From: Saprospiraceae bacterium
GTDB taxonomy: Bacteria; Bacteroidota; Bacteroidia; Chitinophagales; Saprospiraceae
Assembly: GCA_016717105.1 (NCBI GenBank)
Contig: JADKGF010000055.1
Location: 1 to 60,320, forward strand
Direction of reading: 5' to 3'
Length of the DNA: 60,320 nt
Part shown: positions 1 to 9,964 of the stretch, piece after piece
How the letters are laid out: each line of letters starts with the position of its first letter
How positions within the stretch are numbered: position 1 is the stretch's first letter
Notes under the pieces: generated by a model
Seen by the model: only the letters and a program-made list of their open reading frames with translations
Told to the model about the DNA's origin: nothing
The model's database searches: none
Made by a program: the position numbers and the translations under genes

Positions 1-1468
1 TAAGTCCATTTCATTCTTTACGTTGAATGTGCTAAAATGTATCTGGTTGCGCTTTTCATTTTTTAGATTGATAAAATTAAATAAATTTTCAGTTATTGTA
101 TTTAGTTCTGTCAAAGCCCCATACAAAACTCAAGTTGACGAGACATCTCACTTTTCCATTTTCTTTTATTGACTTAAGAACTATTGGCATACCCATTTGT
201 ACGCCTAAAATAGGCTCCTGATATCATGGGTCAAAATAGACATCAAAAGTTGTTTTTGATCAGTCTCTTCTATCAGGTTTCGTTTGTTAATATAGTAAAT
301 GGAACCTAAAATATTAACCCAAGCAAAATATCAAAACAATGCTGGCAATAATCTTGAAATTTCTATTTTTCTCCTTTTCGATACCTGACTTGAAGTTTAA
401 TTTTTCAATTTGCAATTCTTTGTCTCTTTGAGTCCTAATTTTTCTTGTTGTTCTATAAAGTTGTTCATTTTGTCCGCATTAAAAATCGAATCCTTTACCG
501 AATTATACATTTTTAACCACTGGAAGGCCCTTTTCCCATTGATTTTGCCTTTCATAAAAACCAGCCAAATTTTGCAAAACAATAGGCTTTTTATTTTCAC
601 TCATGATGTTTATTTCACCATAGCACTTATCAAAATAAAAAGATGCTTCGGAAAATTGCTTTTGTTTTTCCTTCAACAACCCTAAATGAATATATACAAC
701 GTATTTTATACCACCCAAATCATTTTTTTCTGTCAAGTCCTGTGCCTTCGAAAGATAAAATTCAGAGTTTGCTAATTCGTTATTCATTAAAAAACACCTG
801 CCTAAAAGATTATAAGTATAAGACAAATGAATGATTTGATCGACGCTACTTAAACGAAATTTCAGATTAATTTCATTATTAACCAATACTTCTTTGGCTT
901 CTTCGACTTTATTTTGCATTAACAAATAGCCCGCTTGTGCTTGATAAAATGCACTTAATACTTCATAGTCCTTTACATTTTCAGACAATAATTTGGCCTT
1001 AATGATGTATTCATTTGCTTTTTTTTCTAATCCCAACAAATTCCCTGATCTATCAGTATTATTGAGTAGAATCAAAAAAGACAAAATCCTAACTGTTTTA
1101 TCTATATCGCCAATTTCTTGAGTCAGTTCCAAACTTATTGCGCATTCTTGCAGACATTCACTAAATCGAGACTGATTAAACGATTTTCTAATTTTCATTA
1201 GAGAGATTTCGATGTCCAATGAATCTGAAGGGTTAGTTTTTTGAAAAGATTGAATTAATTGGTAATATTTACCTGCAATTCTTGGCTGCGATGCCCAATA
1301 AATTTCTTCTAAATCTGTATTAGCTTTTGCACGAACTATTTCTTGCCGTGTAGTATCGTGTATAATTTTTTCAAGTAATTGTATTTTAGTCTCTACAAGG
1401 GTTTGACCGGAAAGTTGGACAATAAAAAAAATCAAAAATGTCAAATTACCAATGTGCCTCATTTTCAA
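1..1468 (-). pseudogene. TPR-containing sensor histidine kinase, frame-broken and cut by the window edge
   Basis: The first 321 codons (1468 down to 503) encode a signal peptide (LTFLIFFIVQLSGQ) and TPR-like helical repeats. Coding sense then moves to another frame near 530 (LKMYNSVKDSIFNADK, the usual end of TPR kinases). It shifts again near 400 to QRDKELQIEKLNFKSGIEKE plus a hydrophobic segment (IIASIVLIFCLG), and again near 320 to KRNLIEETDQKQLLMSILTH followed by DIRS. That is an H-box, with the His codon near 225. Further shifts give ALTELNTITENLFNFI running off the left edge. The order signal peptide, TPR, membrane helix and HisKA-like domain is that of Bacteroidota TPR histidine kinases. 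At least four frameshifts are needed. They may be assembly errors, as elsewhere in this window, but their density also allows real decay. No partner regulator is visible in the window. Confidence 0.6.
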
Positions 1469-2028
1469 AAATTATCATTCAATTTATACAAAACATTCTC
1501 CGCTTCAATTTTATCTTATGAACCTATCTCATACTTTTGGTGGATTTCATCAGATCTAAAAATAGGATACATTACTATTGTGGGACTTTGAACCTTTAAA
1601 AGGATTTAACAAAAATCTAAATATGATTTAAACCTATTTACTTTAAGTCATCTCACCAACAAATAAATTTTAAATGAGAAAATTCACAATAAATAAATTG
1701 GCCCTACCATAACCAGTTATTAACATTTCGGTATAAATAATAATGTAATAATAGTAGATGCTTGATGTAGCATTACATTCACATATTACAAAATAACTAC
1801 ATACATATTACTTATTTATTGCAAGACTTTCAAATAAATATTTAATGAATACTCGCTGCAATATTAATCAATATTTTTCCAATTTAACTTAAAGTATAAA
1901 AATATATTTGGCAAATGATGGCAAAAGAACAATAACAAACAAAACTAAAGATAAGACTATCAACCTTTTAATAAACAAAAACATATGTATGCCCATCATT
2001 TCATAATTCACACATTTATGCTTCTTGT
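1469..2028. other. Intergenic region, no gene found
   Basis: This is very AT-rich sequence between the 5' end of the TPR kinase and the 3' end of the PUL. No convincing ORF, tRNA or strong terminator is present. It holds two exact copies of ACATATTAC at 1781-1789 and 1803-1811, 22 bp apart. It also holds an ACTACATACAT at 1796-1806 that recurs at 13320-13330 in front of the PUL regulator. A 7-bp inverted repeat ATGTAAT/ATTACAT brackets 1743-1777. Confidence 0.5.
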
Positions 2029-3461
2029 TTATAATTTAACGGTAAATATTGCATGAGGCAATATTGCTAACGGCATTGCTTGATCCCCAAAAATAACTTT
2101 TGAACTAAATTTTTCTTCTGTTTTATTCATAATTACAATGACGGTACTGCCATCCAAATTTTTGAATGCTGTAGTCAAAAGTTGAGCTCTGTTGGTAGAT
2201 GCAGATACACGTTTCGCTCCAGGACGAATAAACTTCGAAAAATGACCGATATAATAATATGAATTCATAAGGTGAAGGCTATTTTCCTTAGTTTTAGCAT
2301 GTATAGGCGCAAAACAAAAATTTTGAACATGATTAGGCCCACCGATTTCATCTAGTAATATATTCCAATCTGTCCAAGCGACGGCGCCATTATTAAAATC
2401 CTGAATCATATTTTCACCATAGTTTTCGCCCCATTGCCATTGATCAAATGTGTCCCAACTAAATGGATAATTACAAGCTTCCGTGAGTAGTAAATTGGTA
2501 GTAGGAAAGGCTTCATTGACTCTTTTTACATTGTCATATTGTCTCCCTCCATTCCATATCTCATACCAATGATAGCCCAAGCCCCAGATATATTGAGCAG
2601 CTTTTTTGTCATGTAGTAATGTCTGCGCTCGATGAAACAACAGGTCTCTATTATGATCCCAAGCAATGAGCTTTTTTTGTTGCATTTTGTTCTTGTGTAA
2701 GGTAGGTCCGAGGTAGTTTTTTATAAAATTCAATTCGTCATCTGCTGTGAATATGCAAGATTCCCAAGTTTGCTTTGCCATGGGTTCATTCTGAACAGAT
2801 AAGCCCCAGACAGGAATGCCCGCTTTTTCGTAAGCTTTGATAAATTTTATAAAATAATTAGCCCATGATTGATGGTATTCTGGTAGTAGCTTACCACCTT
2901 GAAGCATATTATTATTGTCCTTCATAAATGCTGGTGGACTCCAAGGAGACACAAACATTTTAAGCTGATGCCCTTGGATGCTTCCATGCATTCCTTTTAT
3001 AAATGGAAGCTTGTATTTCAAGTCATGGTCAATGTTAAATGTCTTCAAATTTTTATCATTTTCCGCTACATAGGTGTACATATCTGATGAGAAGTCGCAG
3101 CTATTTATATTTGTGCGACCAAAACTATATCCTATTCCATCCTTTTCGTCAAAATACAGGCGCAAAAAAGCTTCTTGTTTGTCCTTCGAAAGTTTGTAAT
3201 ACGTTTCTGCGGAAGCATCAGTAAATGCACCACCAATACCTAGAAACTCTTGAAATTTCACCAAGGTATCAACCATTACAAATACTTCATTTTCAAAAGG
3301 TTGCGATGCCTTTTCTAACGATTGTGTATTGATAGGCGATAACCTATGTTCAGTATTAGAAGCAGTCACAAACACTTGAGGTAATTGCCTAGATTGACCA
3401 ACACAGAATGAAATAATTCCCACTACAAGTGCAAAGGAAAAACAAATTTTATATTGCTCAT
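2029..3461 (-). CDS. GH30 family glycosidase (probable beta-1,6-glucanase / glucosylceramidase-like)
   Basis: This is a secreted glycoside hydrolase of family GH30, the last gene of the beta-glucan utilisation operon. Family hallmarks visible are FLGIGGAFTDAS near the start of the TIM barrel, SPWSPPAFMK, the acid/base motif SVQNEP (about residue 210 from the GTG) and the nucleophile motif LLLTEA (about residue 310). A C-terminal beta domain follows (TVIVIMNKT). The uninterrupted frame begins only at a GTG at 3423, inside a hydrophobic segment. An ATG at 3461 (MSNIK) lies one base out of frame. Adding one A to the AAAA run at 3447-3450 gives MSNIKICFSFALVVGIISFC, a normal signal peptide. The true start is therefore probably 3461. 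GH30 enzymes in such loci commonly remove beta-1,6 branches; the exact substrate is inference. Confidence 0.85.
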
Positions 3462-3516
3462 TTTTATTAATTTTATTGTAAAAAGCTGAAACAAACTATT
3501 AATTATTATTAAAAAA

Positions 3517-4967
3517 TCACCACATATAGGTAACTACGGCATGTGCTGGTATGGATGTCAATGCTTTTTTACCTTTATACTGAATATTGAAAACCGTTGT
3601 CGCGTTAGAATCATTGAGCGCTATCATTACTATTTTACCATTGGGTGTCAAAAAAGCTACATTATGTATAGACTCTAGCTCACTGCTAAAAATCCGTACT
3701 GATCCCTGTGGCACCCATCTACTAGCGTGTGCAATGATGTAATAACTGACATTTTTGTCACGACATTGCCGTCAATAGTAAGCGCACCTTTGCATTGATT
3801 ACAGCCTCCTGGCGTATGGGGCTTATATGCTGGATCGTTTGCTAGATTCCATTCTAAGGCAATTTTACTATGATTGCGCGCACTTCCAATGATCACATTT
3901 TTAACATGCCACTGTAGATCATCGCCAAAGTTTCCATTGGCTCCTGTCCACTGTTCCGTAAAATATAAATCTTTATCTGGATGTAAAGCGTGAACTTGTG
4001 ACATGGCGCTGATATCACCTGCATAAAGATGAAAGGCACTACCATTTACAAATTGCTTTGCTTGTGGATCGTTCAATATGGAAATAGGAAAATCTGGCTT
4101 ATCACAGTTGTGATCCCAAATGATAATTTTAGTCTTTATACCTGATGATTTAAATTTCGGTCCTAGATGATTTTTGACAAAATCTGCTTGTTCAGAAGCA
4201 CTCATGACAAGGCTTGGATTGTTACCTCCATGTTGAGGTTCATTTTGCAAGGTAACTGCATCAATATCAATACCATGAGACTTCATAGCTTGAATGTACT
4301 TTACAAAATAGGCAGCATAAGTATCATAATATTTTGGCAACAATTGACCGCCTTTAGTGCTCTTATTATCTTTCATCCAGGTAGGTGGACTCCACGGAGT
4401 AGCCATCAATTTGATGTCTGGTTGGATTTCAATTATTTCCTTTAATAATGGGATGAGATTTACAGTATCATTTGCAAGATTAAAACGACTTAATGTGAGA
4501 TCTTCTTGTCCATCCGCTAGATCATTATAACTAAATACAGTCTCATCTAGATCAGAAGCACCCATACTTAATCTCAAATATGACAAACAGATATTGTCCG
4601 ACTCGCACCCAAATAAGTTTCTTAAAATATCTTTTCTAGATCCAGAAGACATTCTCCGGAGTAACATTGCACTGCCTCCTGTCAAAGTGTATCCAAATCC
4701 ATCGATTGTTTGAAAAGAAGTAGATGGTTCCACGTCAATTACTGGGTAATTGTTTGGACTTTCTGTAAATGAAAGGACTGAATTTTGTTTTTGTAACAAT
4801 GCAGATTGATTGCTAGTAGTCACCCAAACATCTATGTCATTGACCAATGGTGTGTGTGGCATTGAGTTCCCTTCATTATTGGACATATTACAGCCAAAGA
4901 AAAACAAAATGACACCAATGGTAGTACAAAAGCGATATTTATATGAAGCATAGCTAATAGTTAACAT
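3517..4967 (-). CDS. GH30 family glycosidase, lipoprotein (one frameshift)
   Basis: This is the second GH30 enzyme of the locus and a paralogue of its downstream neighbour. It has IDGFGYTLTGGSA, TPWSPPTWMKDN, the acid/base motif TLQNEPQ and the nucleophile motif LYFTEQWTG. The ATG at 4967 (MLTISYASYK) gives a lipoprotein signal ending VILFFFGCN. It starts 7 bp after the GH16 stop, and an in-frame ATG at 5000 would overlap that gene. The frame breaks near 3755. One reading ends at 3675. The true C-terminal domain (NVSYYIIAHASRWVPQGSVR onward) continues in the next frame to 3517. A missing base in the AAAAA run at the junction restores one protein of about 480 residues. It is likely anchored on the cell surface or in the outer membrane and acts on branched beta-glucan; substrate is inference. 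Confidence 0.85.
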
Positions 4968-4974
4968 AGAAAAC

Positions 4975-6170
4975 CTATTGAAAAACACTAATATAATCAA
5001 TGAATATCATTTGCGGGAAAACCGTATTGGCATCAGGAGATCCTGGCCAATTTCCACCTACAGCGAGGTTAAATATAAAAAATTGTGCATCATTAAATGG
5101 ATAGATTATTGGACCTAAAAGTGGCTTTTCTATAGAATAAAAAACCGTATCATCCACCAGCCATTGGATCTTATCTTTCTCCCAGATCAAGCTGAACACA
5201 TGAAATTCAGAAGAAAAATCACCATTGGATAATGAAAAATTCTTACCTTGATACACATGGCCATTTGCACCCTTATAATGAATAGTTCCATGAATTTTAT
5301 TGGGCTCTGATCCGATCAATTCCATGATATCAATTTCACCACAAGCAGGCCAACCAATATTGCTAATATTGGCACCAAGCATCCATATCGCTGGCCAAAT
5401 TCCTTTCCCTTTTGGAAGTTTTGCCCTGACATCGAACCTACCGAAAGTAAATTCTCTTTTACCTTTTGAAGTCATTCTGCCAGACGAATATTTAAATCCA
5501 TCTAAATTTTCTCTTCTAGCTTCTATGATAAGATTACCATTGGAAACAAAGGTATTTTTCTTGCTATTGGTATAATATTGCAGTTCATTATTGCCCCAGC
5601 CACCATCACCGTTTCCTATTTCTTGATTCCAATTTTGGAGATCTAAAGTATTACCATTGAATTCATCTCGCCACACCATAGACAGTCCCGCATAAGCTTC
5701 CTTGCTTTTATATCCAATATCTGATGTGATCAAATCTTCTCCATTAATTGCTATTATTGTACAAGAAGCATTTGATTTTTTTAAAGTGCATCCCTTTGGA
5801 TTAGACAATACTATACCAAAATCTTTATTTTCTTCTCTCAATGAATTACCTTTTATAAAGACCTCAATACTTGTGGTTTTCTGACCAGCTGGAATAGTAA
5901 TTGTGCCACTATTTCTGATAAAATCTGTGTCAAACTTTGCACTTCCTTCAGCAAGTAAAAAATTAAAAGTTACATCTGATTTAGAAATACTACTCATTTC
6001 AATAAAAAATCGTCCAGATTCCTGTGTTTTGGTCCTTTCGATTTCGATATCATGAATAGTGAGCTCAGGTAACAATTCTGATGTTGGAGTAATGATACTT
6101 TCTTCCTGATCGCACCTCGACACACAAATACCGATAAAACAAAAACTAGAATAACGCTTTTATGCTTCAC
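4975..6170 (-). CDS. GH16 laminarinase-like beta-glucanase with N-terminal Calx-beta-type domain
   Basis: The C-terminal two thirds is a GH16 beta-glucanase fold. It carries WRDEFNG, GRFDVRAKLPKGKGIWPAIW and the catalytic signature EIDIME (about residue 262), followed by HGTIHY and the terminal IDYISVFQ. This motif type is that of beta-1,3-glucan (laminarin) hydrolases. The N-terminal part (about residues 25-125) resembles a Calx-beta domain (GTITIPAGQKTTSIEVFIKG, then ENKDFGIVLSNP). The uninterrupted frame starts at a GTG at 6123 right at SRCDQEE. Upstream, in another frame from a GTG at 6170, lies KHKSVILVFVLSVFV, which looks like the missing lipoprotein signal. The start is therefore probably disrupted by an indel near 6125 and the 5' boundary is uncertain. 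It sits between the glycan-binding lipoproteins and the GH30 genes. Confidence 0.85.
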
Positions 6171-6221
6171 AAGAAAATAATATTTTGATTAGTGAAATGA
6201 ATACACGTAATATCCAAAACT

Positions 6222-6250
6222 AAGAAAGTTTGTAAAGTACAAACTTTCTT
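6222..6250. terminator. Perfect 13-bp inverted repeat upstream of GH16
   Basis: AAGAAAGTTTGTA (6222-6234) pairs perfectly with TACAAACTTTCTT (6238-6250) around a 3-nt loop, and T residues follow on the plus strand. It lies between the glycan-binding lipoprotein and the GH16 gene. It could be an attenuating or transcript-stabilising hairpin inside the operon, or a second terminator. Confidence 0.4.
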
Positions 6251-6340
6251 TTTTGTCTTGCGAGAATTCAAAGGAATCTTTAAAAATACATGTATTTTAG
6301 TCCTAATTCTGGAATTACGCTATAAAAATTGCAAAAATGA

Positions 6341-6369
6341 CAAGGAGCGAATAAACTCTTCACTCCTTG
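6341..6369 (-). terminator. Hairpin terminator after the glycan-binding lipoprotein
   Basis: On the minus strand CAAGGAG pairs with CTCCTTG. The stem is extended inward by a wobble pair and three more pairs, with a 7-nt loop, and TCATTTTTG follows. It lies 18 bp past the stop of the 6387-7316 gene, so it may set a partial transcription stop between binding proteins and enzymes. Confidence 0.55.
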
Positions 6370-6386
6370 CCCATTTTAACAAAATA

Positions 6387-7316
6387 CTACAAAGATTTCA
6401 ATTTGAGATACCAAGCATTGCCTGTTTCAGTCCCTTGTGCCCTTAAGTACATATATGTTGGTGATATCACCATGATTTCATACTCCTTTTTTAATGCACC
6501 ATAACCTATAAACGTATTGGTCCCAGATAAAAGAATTGCTGTCTTGGTCGAAGGTGCAGCTGCTGCTACTCCTGTAGAAGATGGAATAAAACTAAAAGCA
6601 CTGCTGCCACCGCTATAAGCATAACATCCTTCATCACCTGACCCAGGAATACCTGGCAGGCCACCTGCTAAAGCGCCAGTTTTAGTAAAAGCACCATCGG
6701 GTGTGGCAACATCAAGTGTGTAACCACTGGCTGTTTTACTAAATTTGAAAGTTGATGTATAAAAGCAATTACAGCAACCCACTTTTTCATTTATATTAGC
6801 AGACCACCATGCCGGTGTTGAGACATTATCGTTCCACTCACCTACACCAAAATGTCCTGCAACACTTGCATCTACAACCCATGTCTTTGAAGATCCTCCG
6901 GTCAGATTATTGATGATGGTCGGATCTGGAATAAAATTGCTCAAGACAGTCACCTCTTTAGTCACTGTCGTCGATGTACCTCCTGCACCAAAAACCACAG
7001 CAGTCACAACATATGTATTAGTACCCAGTTTAGTATACTTTTTTGTGATTTTACCAGTAGGAAGGTTTACCAAACTCAAGGCGTCAGATGCATCGTAGTC
7101 AATTCTGTAAGACAGCGCATTATCTGCCTTGATGGTAAAAGCTACATCGCCAGATCCATCTCCATTTGGTAGATCTGCAGTTTTACCTACTAGGTCTGCT
7201 TCTATAACCACGTTAGATGGTGGTGTCAGATTGCCCAAAGAATAATCTTCGGAAACAGAGCAACTCCAAACAGATAGTATTGATAAAAGCACGAAAATTT
7301 TAATATTATTGTACAT
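6387..7316 (-). CDS. Surface glycan-binding lipoprotein with PKD-like domain (SusE-position)
   Basis: This 309-residue protein has a lipoprotein signal (IFVLLSILSVWSCS). A PKD/Ig-like beta domain follows (about residues 35-125, GSGDVAFTIKADNALSYRID). Then comes a C-terminal domain rich in Trp, Gly and Cys (TWVVDASVAGHFGVGEWND, KVGCCNCFYTS). Position immediately after susD and a second lipoprotein is that of the surface glycan-binding proteins in Bacteroidota laminarin loci, which hold the polymer near the SusCD transporter. No catalytic motif is visible, so binding rather than cleavage is inferred. It is separated by 14 bp from the upstream lipoprotein gene, and a terminator-like hairpin follows. 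Confidence 0.7.
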   Translation of the reverse strand: MYNNIKIFVLLSILSVWSCSVSEDYSLGNLTPPSNVVIEADLVGKTADLPNGDGSGDVAFTIKADNALSYRIDYDASDALSLVNLPTGKITKKYTKLGTNTYVVTAVVFGAGGTSTTVTKEVTVLSNFIPDPTIINNLTGGSSKTWVVDASVAGHFGVGEWNDNVSTPAWWSANINEKVGCCNCFYTSTFKFSKTASGYTLDVATPDGAFTKTGALAGGLPGIPGSGDEGCYAYSGGSSAFSFIPSSTGVAAAAPSTKTAILLSGTNTFIGYGALKKEYEIMVISPTYMYLRAQGTETGNAWYLKLKSL

Positions 7317-7330
7317 ATCTTTATTTTATA

Positions 7331-8431
7331 TTAATTAGTTAATCTGAAATTATCAACAAATATTTCATCACCTGCACCATCAGCGGTGTTGTTAAACCTT
7401 AATACTAACTGCGTATATTTCACATCAGCTGGTATAGCGGTAATAGTGCTAAAATCAAATATCAATTCTTCCCATTCACCAGATTTTGTAAATGGAACTT
7501 TCAATACGCCTACACCATTTGCTGGCCCGTTTATTGACCACTCAAGTTCCACATTTAGGTTTTTACCTATATTTTCAGGTTTTGGATTGTAAGCCAAAAC
7601 TTTTATTTTATTGCCATTAGCAAAATTGAGTGGAATATTCAGTGGGCTATAAGTACCACTCCATGACTCATGACCTCTTGTAAACTTGCCTACTTTATTA
7701 CTTGCATTAAGACCTGATTTATTTGGATTATCGACTTTTTCAAATTTCTGTCCACCGCCAAAAGTGCCAAAGAAATATGTTACATCTGGATGCTCAAAAT
7801 CAATAGGAAATCCAAAAAGAACTTTAGTGTAAGTAGTCGTGGCTGCGCCACCGCTTAATGCTACAACCTTGAGTGTAAAAGGACCACCACTTGCTGGATA
7901 AGTATGCGCTGGCAATTCTTCACCAATAGCCATCGGTGTGCCAGTTTCATTCGCCACATCACCATAATATACTAAAAAAGATTTCGCAAATAAAGCACTT
8001 GCTTTTACTTTGGTCTCGCCAGAAAGCGATACTTTCAGTTCTTCAGGAGCCCGATAAGTGACTGTCAATGGATATGTAACAGAAGTTTTATTGCCCGCAA
8101 TACTATAATAATCTATTACAACATTATAACTACCTTCTGGATAAGCATAACTTACGTTTGCACCTGGTTTAACTTCTGCTGATGCTGCAGCACCAGCTCC
8201 ATGACCAAAATTTATAATTGCTCTAGAAAAACCATCGCCTAAAGGAGTAATAGTTACCTTGCCAGAATTGTCATTGGAGATTTCAAAAATCTTAGCCAAA
8301 TTGCTAGATGTAGCTCCTTGGATAAAAGACAAATCACCATCGATACCATCCTGCTCTGTACAACTAAAAGTAAAAGTCAGAAGGACAAATAGTCCAAATA
8401 TATATTTAAATATTTTCATTTTGTATCTCAT
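7331..8431 (-). CDS. Surface glycan-binding lipoprotein with PKD repeats and C-terminal CBM-like jelly roll
   Basis: This 366-residue protein begins MRYKMKIFKYIFGLFVLLTF and has a lipobox at FTFSC. The second Met (8419) is an equally good start. Two tandem PKD/Ig-like domains follow (about residues 45-210; FGHGAGAAASAEV, YPLTVTYRAPEEL). The C-terminal ~150 residues look like a carbohydrate-binding jelly roll (FEHPDVTYFFGTFGGGQKFE, KFTRGHESWSGTY, ending DEIFVDNFRL). The gene lies 39 bp after susD in the PUL operon. It probably binds glucan at the cell surface. Ligand specificity cannot be read from the sequence. Confidence 0.72.
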   Translation of the reverse strand: MRYKMKIFKYIFGLFVLLTFTFSCTEQDGIDGDLSFIQGATSSNLAKIFEISNDNSGKVTITPLGDGFSRAIINFGHGAGAAASAEVKPGANVSYAYPEGSYNVVIDYYSIAGNKTSVTYPLTVTYRAPEELKVSLSGETKVKASALFAKSFLVYYGDVANETGTPMAIGEELPAHTYPASGGPFTLKVVALSGGAATTTYTKVLFGFPIDFEHPDVTYFFGTFGGGQKFEKVDNPNKSGLNASNKVGKFTRGHESWSGTYSPLNIPLNFANGNKIKVLAYNPKPENIGKNLNVELEWSINGPANGVGVLKVPFTKSGEWEELIFDFSTITAIPADVKYTQLVLRFNNTADGAGDEIFVDNFRLTN

Positions 8432-8470
8432 TTTTAAGATTAATAATTAGGATTCTGTTTTAGCTTTGTA

Positions 8471-9943
8471 CTATTCAACTCTCTGATAGAATTGGAAAAA
8501 TCTCGTTTTTCCCTGCCACGAATCTTCTCTTGATCCCAATTTTGCAGCTGCATCTCCCCATCTCACTAGATCGAAAAAGCGATGGCCTTCTCCAGCCAAT
8601 TCTCTTCTTCTTTCATCTTTGATCGCGGCCAAAGAAACAGGAACACTAGGTAAGCCTACACGACTCCTCACTGCATCCAATAAAGCTTGTGCCCTAACTC
8701 CCGTTGCGCCTAATGCTTCTGCCTCCATTAAATAAGTGTCTGCTAATCTGATGATCGGTGTATTTTGTTTATAATTCAATTCCAATGCACCTCCACCAGT
8801 CCTTACATCTGCTCGTCTAGGTAAAAATTTATTTAAAAAATAACCAGTATTTTGATAGCCCGCAACGTATTTAGCTTCGCCATTTGACTCTAATGCCTTT
8901 AAATCAAAAACCGTGGCATCAAATCTTGGATCGCCTTTCATAAAATCATAAAAATCCTGTGTAAACACATTAAAACTCCATCCACTTGGTAGATCCGGTG
9001 CATTTCCTGTTACAGAATAGGATCTAGGGCCCACCATGACATTGAGTGTATTGCCTTCGTCTCTGCCTGATCCCCACCAGCCCCAGTCTGAATTACCAGC
9101 ACTACTATGGGTGCACTCTAGGATATATTCAGGATTAAATTTATTGGATGTGACCCAAAGATCAGCAAAATTAGCTAACAACTTGTATCCATACTGACTA
9201 GTTCCACCTGGTGTACCATTTACTTCTGCTAAAACAGATGCCGCTTGGGTACCTTTATTCTGGTACAAAAGCACTTTACCCAAAATTGCTTGTGCTGCTC
9301 CTTTTGTCAATCTTCCTCCTTCAGTAGCTACAGGTACTGTAACTGGTAATGCTGCAATGGCCTCATTCAGATCTTTTTCGATTTGAGCATACACATTTTC
9401 TGGAGTAGCTTGTGTGACATTAAACATATTATTAGATGTCAATGGCTCAAGGATTAATGGAATATTTCTAAACATACGCACAAGGTTAAAATAATATAAT
9501 GCCCTTAATGCTTTGGTTTCGGCTTCGAATCTTGCCCGTAATGTTTCGTCATTCATTTGAGTGTCAGGAAGTTTTAGGAGCAATGTATTGGCTCTGAATA
9601 TACCTTGATAATGGTCGTTCCAGAAGCTTCCAGGTATTATAGTCTGATCGATGGTAAAATTAGAAAATCCTTGAATACCAGCACCATCTGAAGAGCCACC
9701 GCCACCTGCTACATGATCATCAGAGCCAGCATTCATCATGGCAACTATATTTTCAAAACCACCACTATTCTTACGAAGTACATCATATACACCTACTAAT
9801 GCAGAAAAAGCTTGTGTTTGGTCTGCATAATAATTTTCTGACAAAAACTGTCCTTTAGGTTCTACTTCTAGATAATCCTTATTACATGCAGTAAATGTAA
9901 ATATCGAGATTAGTGCTACCGTATAAAAATTTAATATCTTCAT
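8471..9943 (-). CDS. susD: SusD/RagB family outer membrane glycan-binding lipoprotein
   Basis: The 490-residue protein has a lipoprotein signal (ALISIFTFTACNKDYL). It also shows the classic SusD features: YLEVEPKGQFLSENYYADQT at the N-terminus, TPR-like helices (ETKALRALYYFNLVRMFRNI) and the C-terminal motif RRRELAGEGHRFFDLVRWGD. SusD proteins form a lid on the SusC barrel and deliver oligosaccharide into it. It lies 21 bp downstream of susC, as usual. The reading frame is intact and the length is typical. Confidence 0.95.
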   Translation of the reverse strand: MKILNFYTVALISIFTFTACNKDYLEVEPKGQFLSENYYADQTQAFSALVGVYDVLRKNSGGFENIVAMMNAGSDDHVAGGGGSSDGAGIQGFSNFTIDQTIIPGSFWNDHYQGIFRANTLLLKLPDTQMNDETLRARFEAETKALRALYYFNLVRMFRNIPLILEPLTSNNMFNVTQATPENVYAQIEKDLNEAIAALPVTVPVATEGGRLTKGAAQAILGKVLLYQNKGTQAASVLAEVNGTPGGTSQYGYKLLANFADLWVTSNKFNPEYILECTHSSAGNSDWGWWGSGRDEGNTLNVMVGPRSYSVTGNAPDLPSGWSFNVFTQDFYDFMKGDPRFDATVFDLKALESNGEAKYVAGYQNTGYFLNKFLPRRADVRTGGGALELNYKQNTPIIRLADTYLMEAEALGATGVRAQALLDAVRSRVGLPSVPVSLAAIKDERRRELAGEGHRFFDLVRWGDAAAKLGSREDSWQGKTRFFQFYQRVE

Positions 9944-9964
9944 TTTAATTTAATTTATTAGTGA

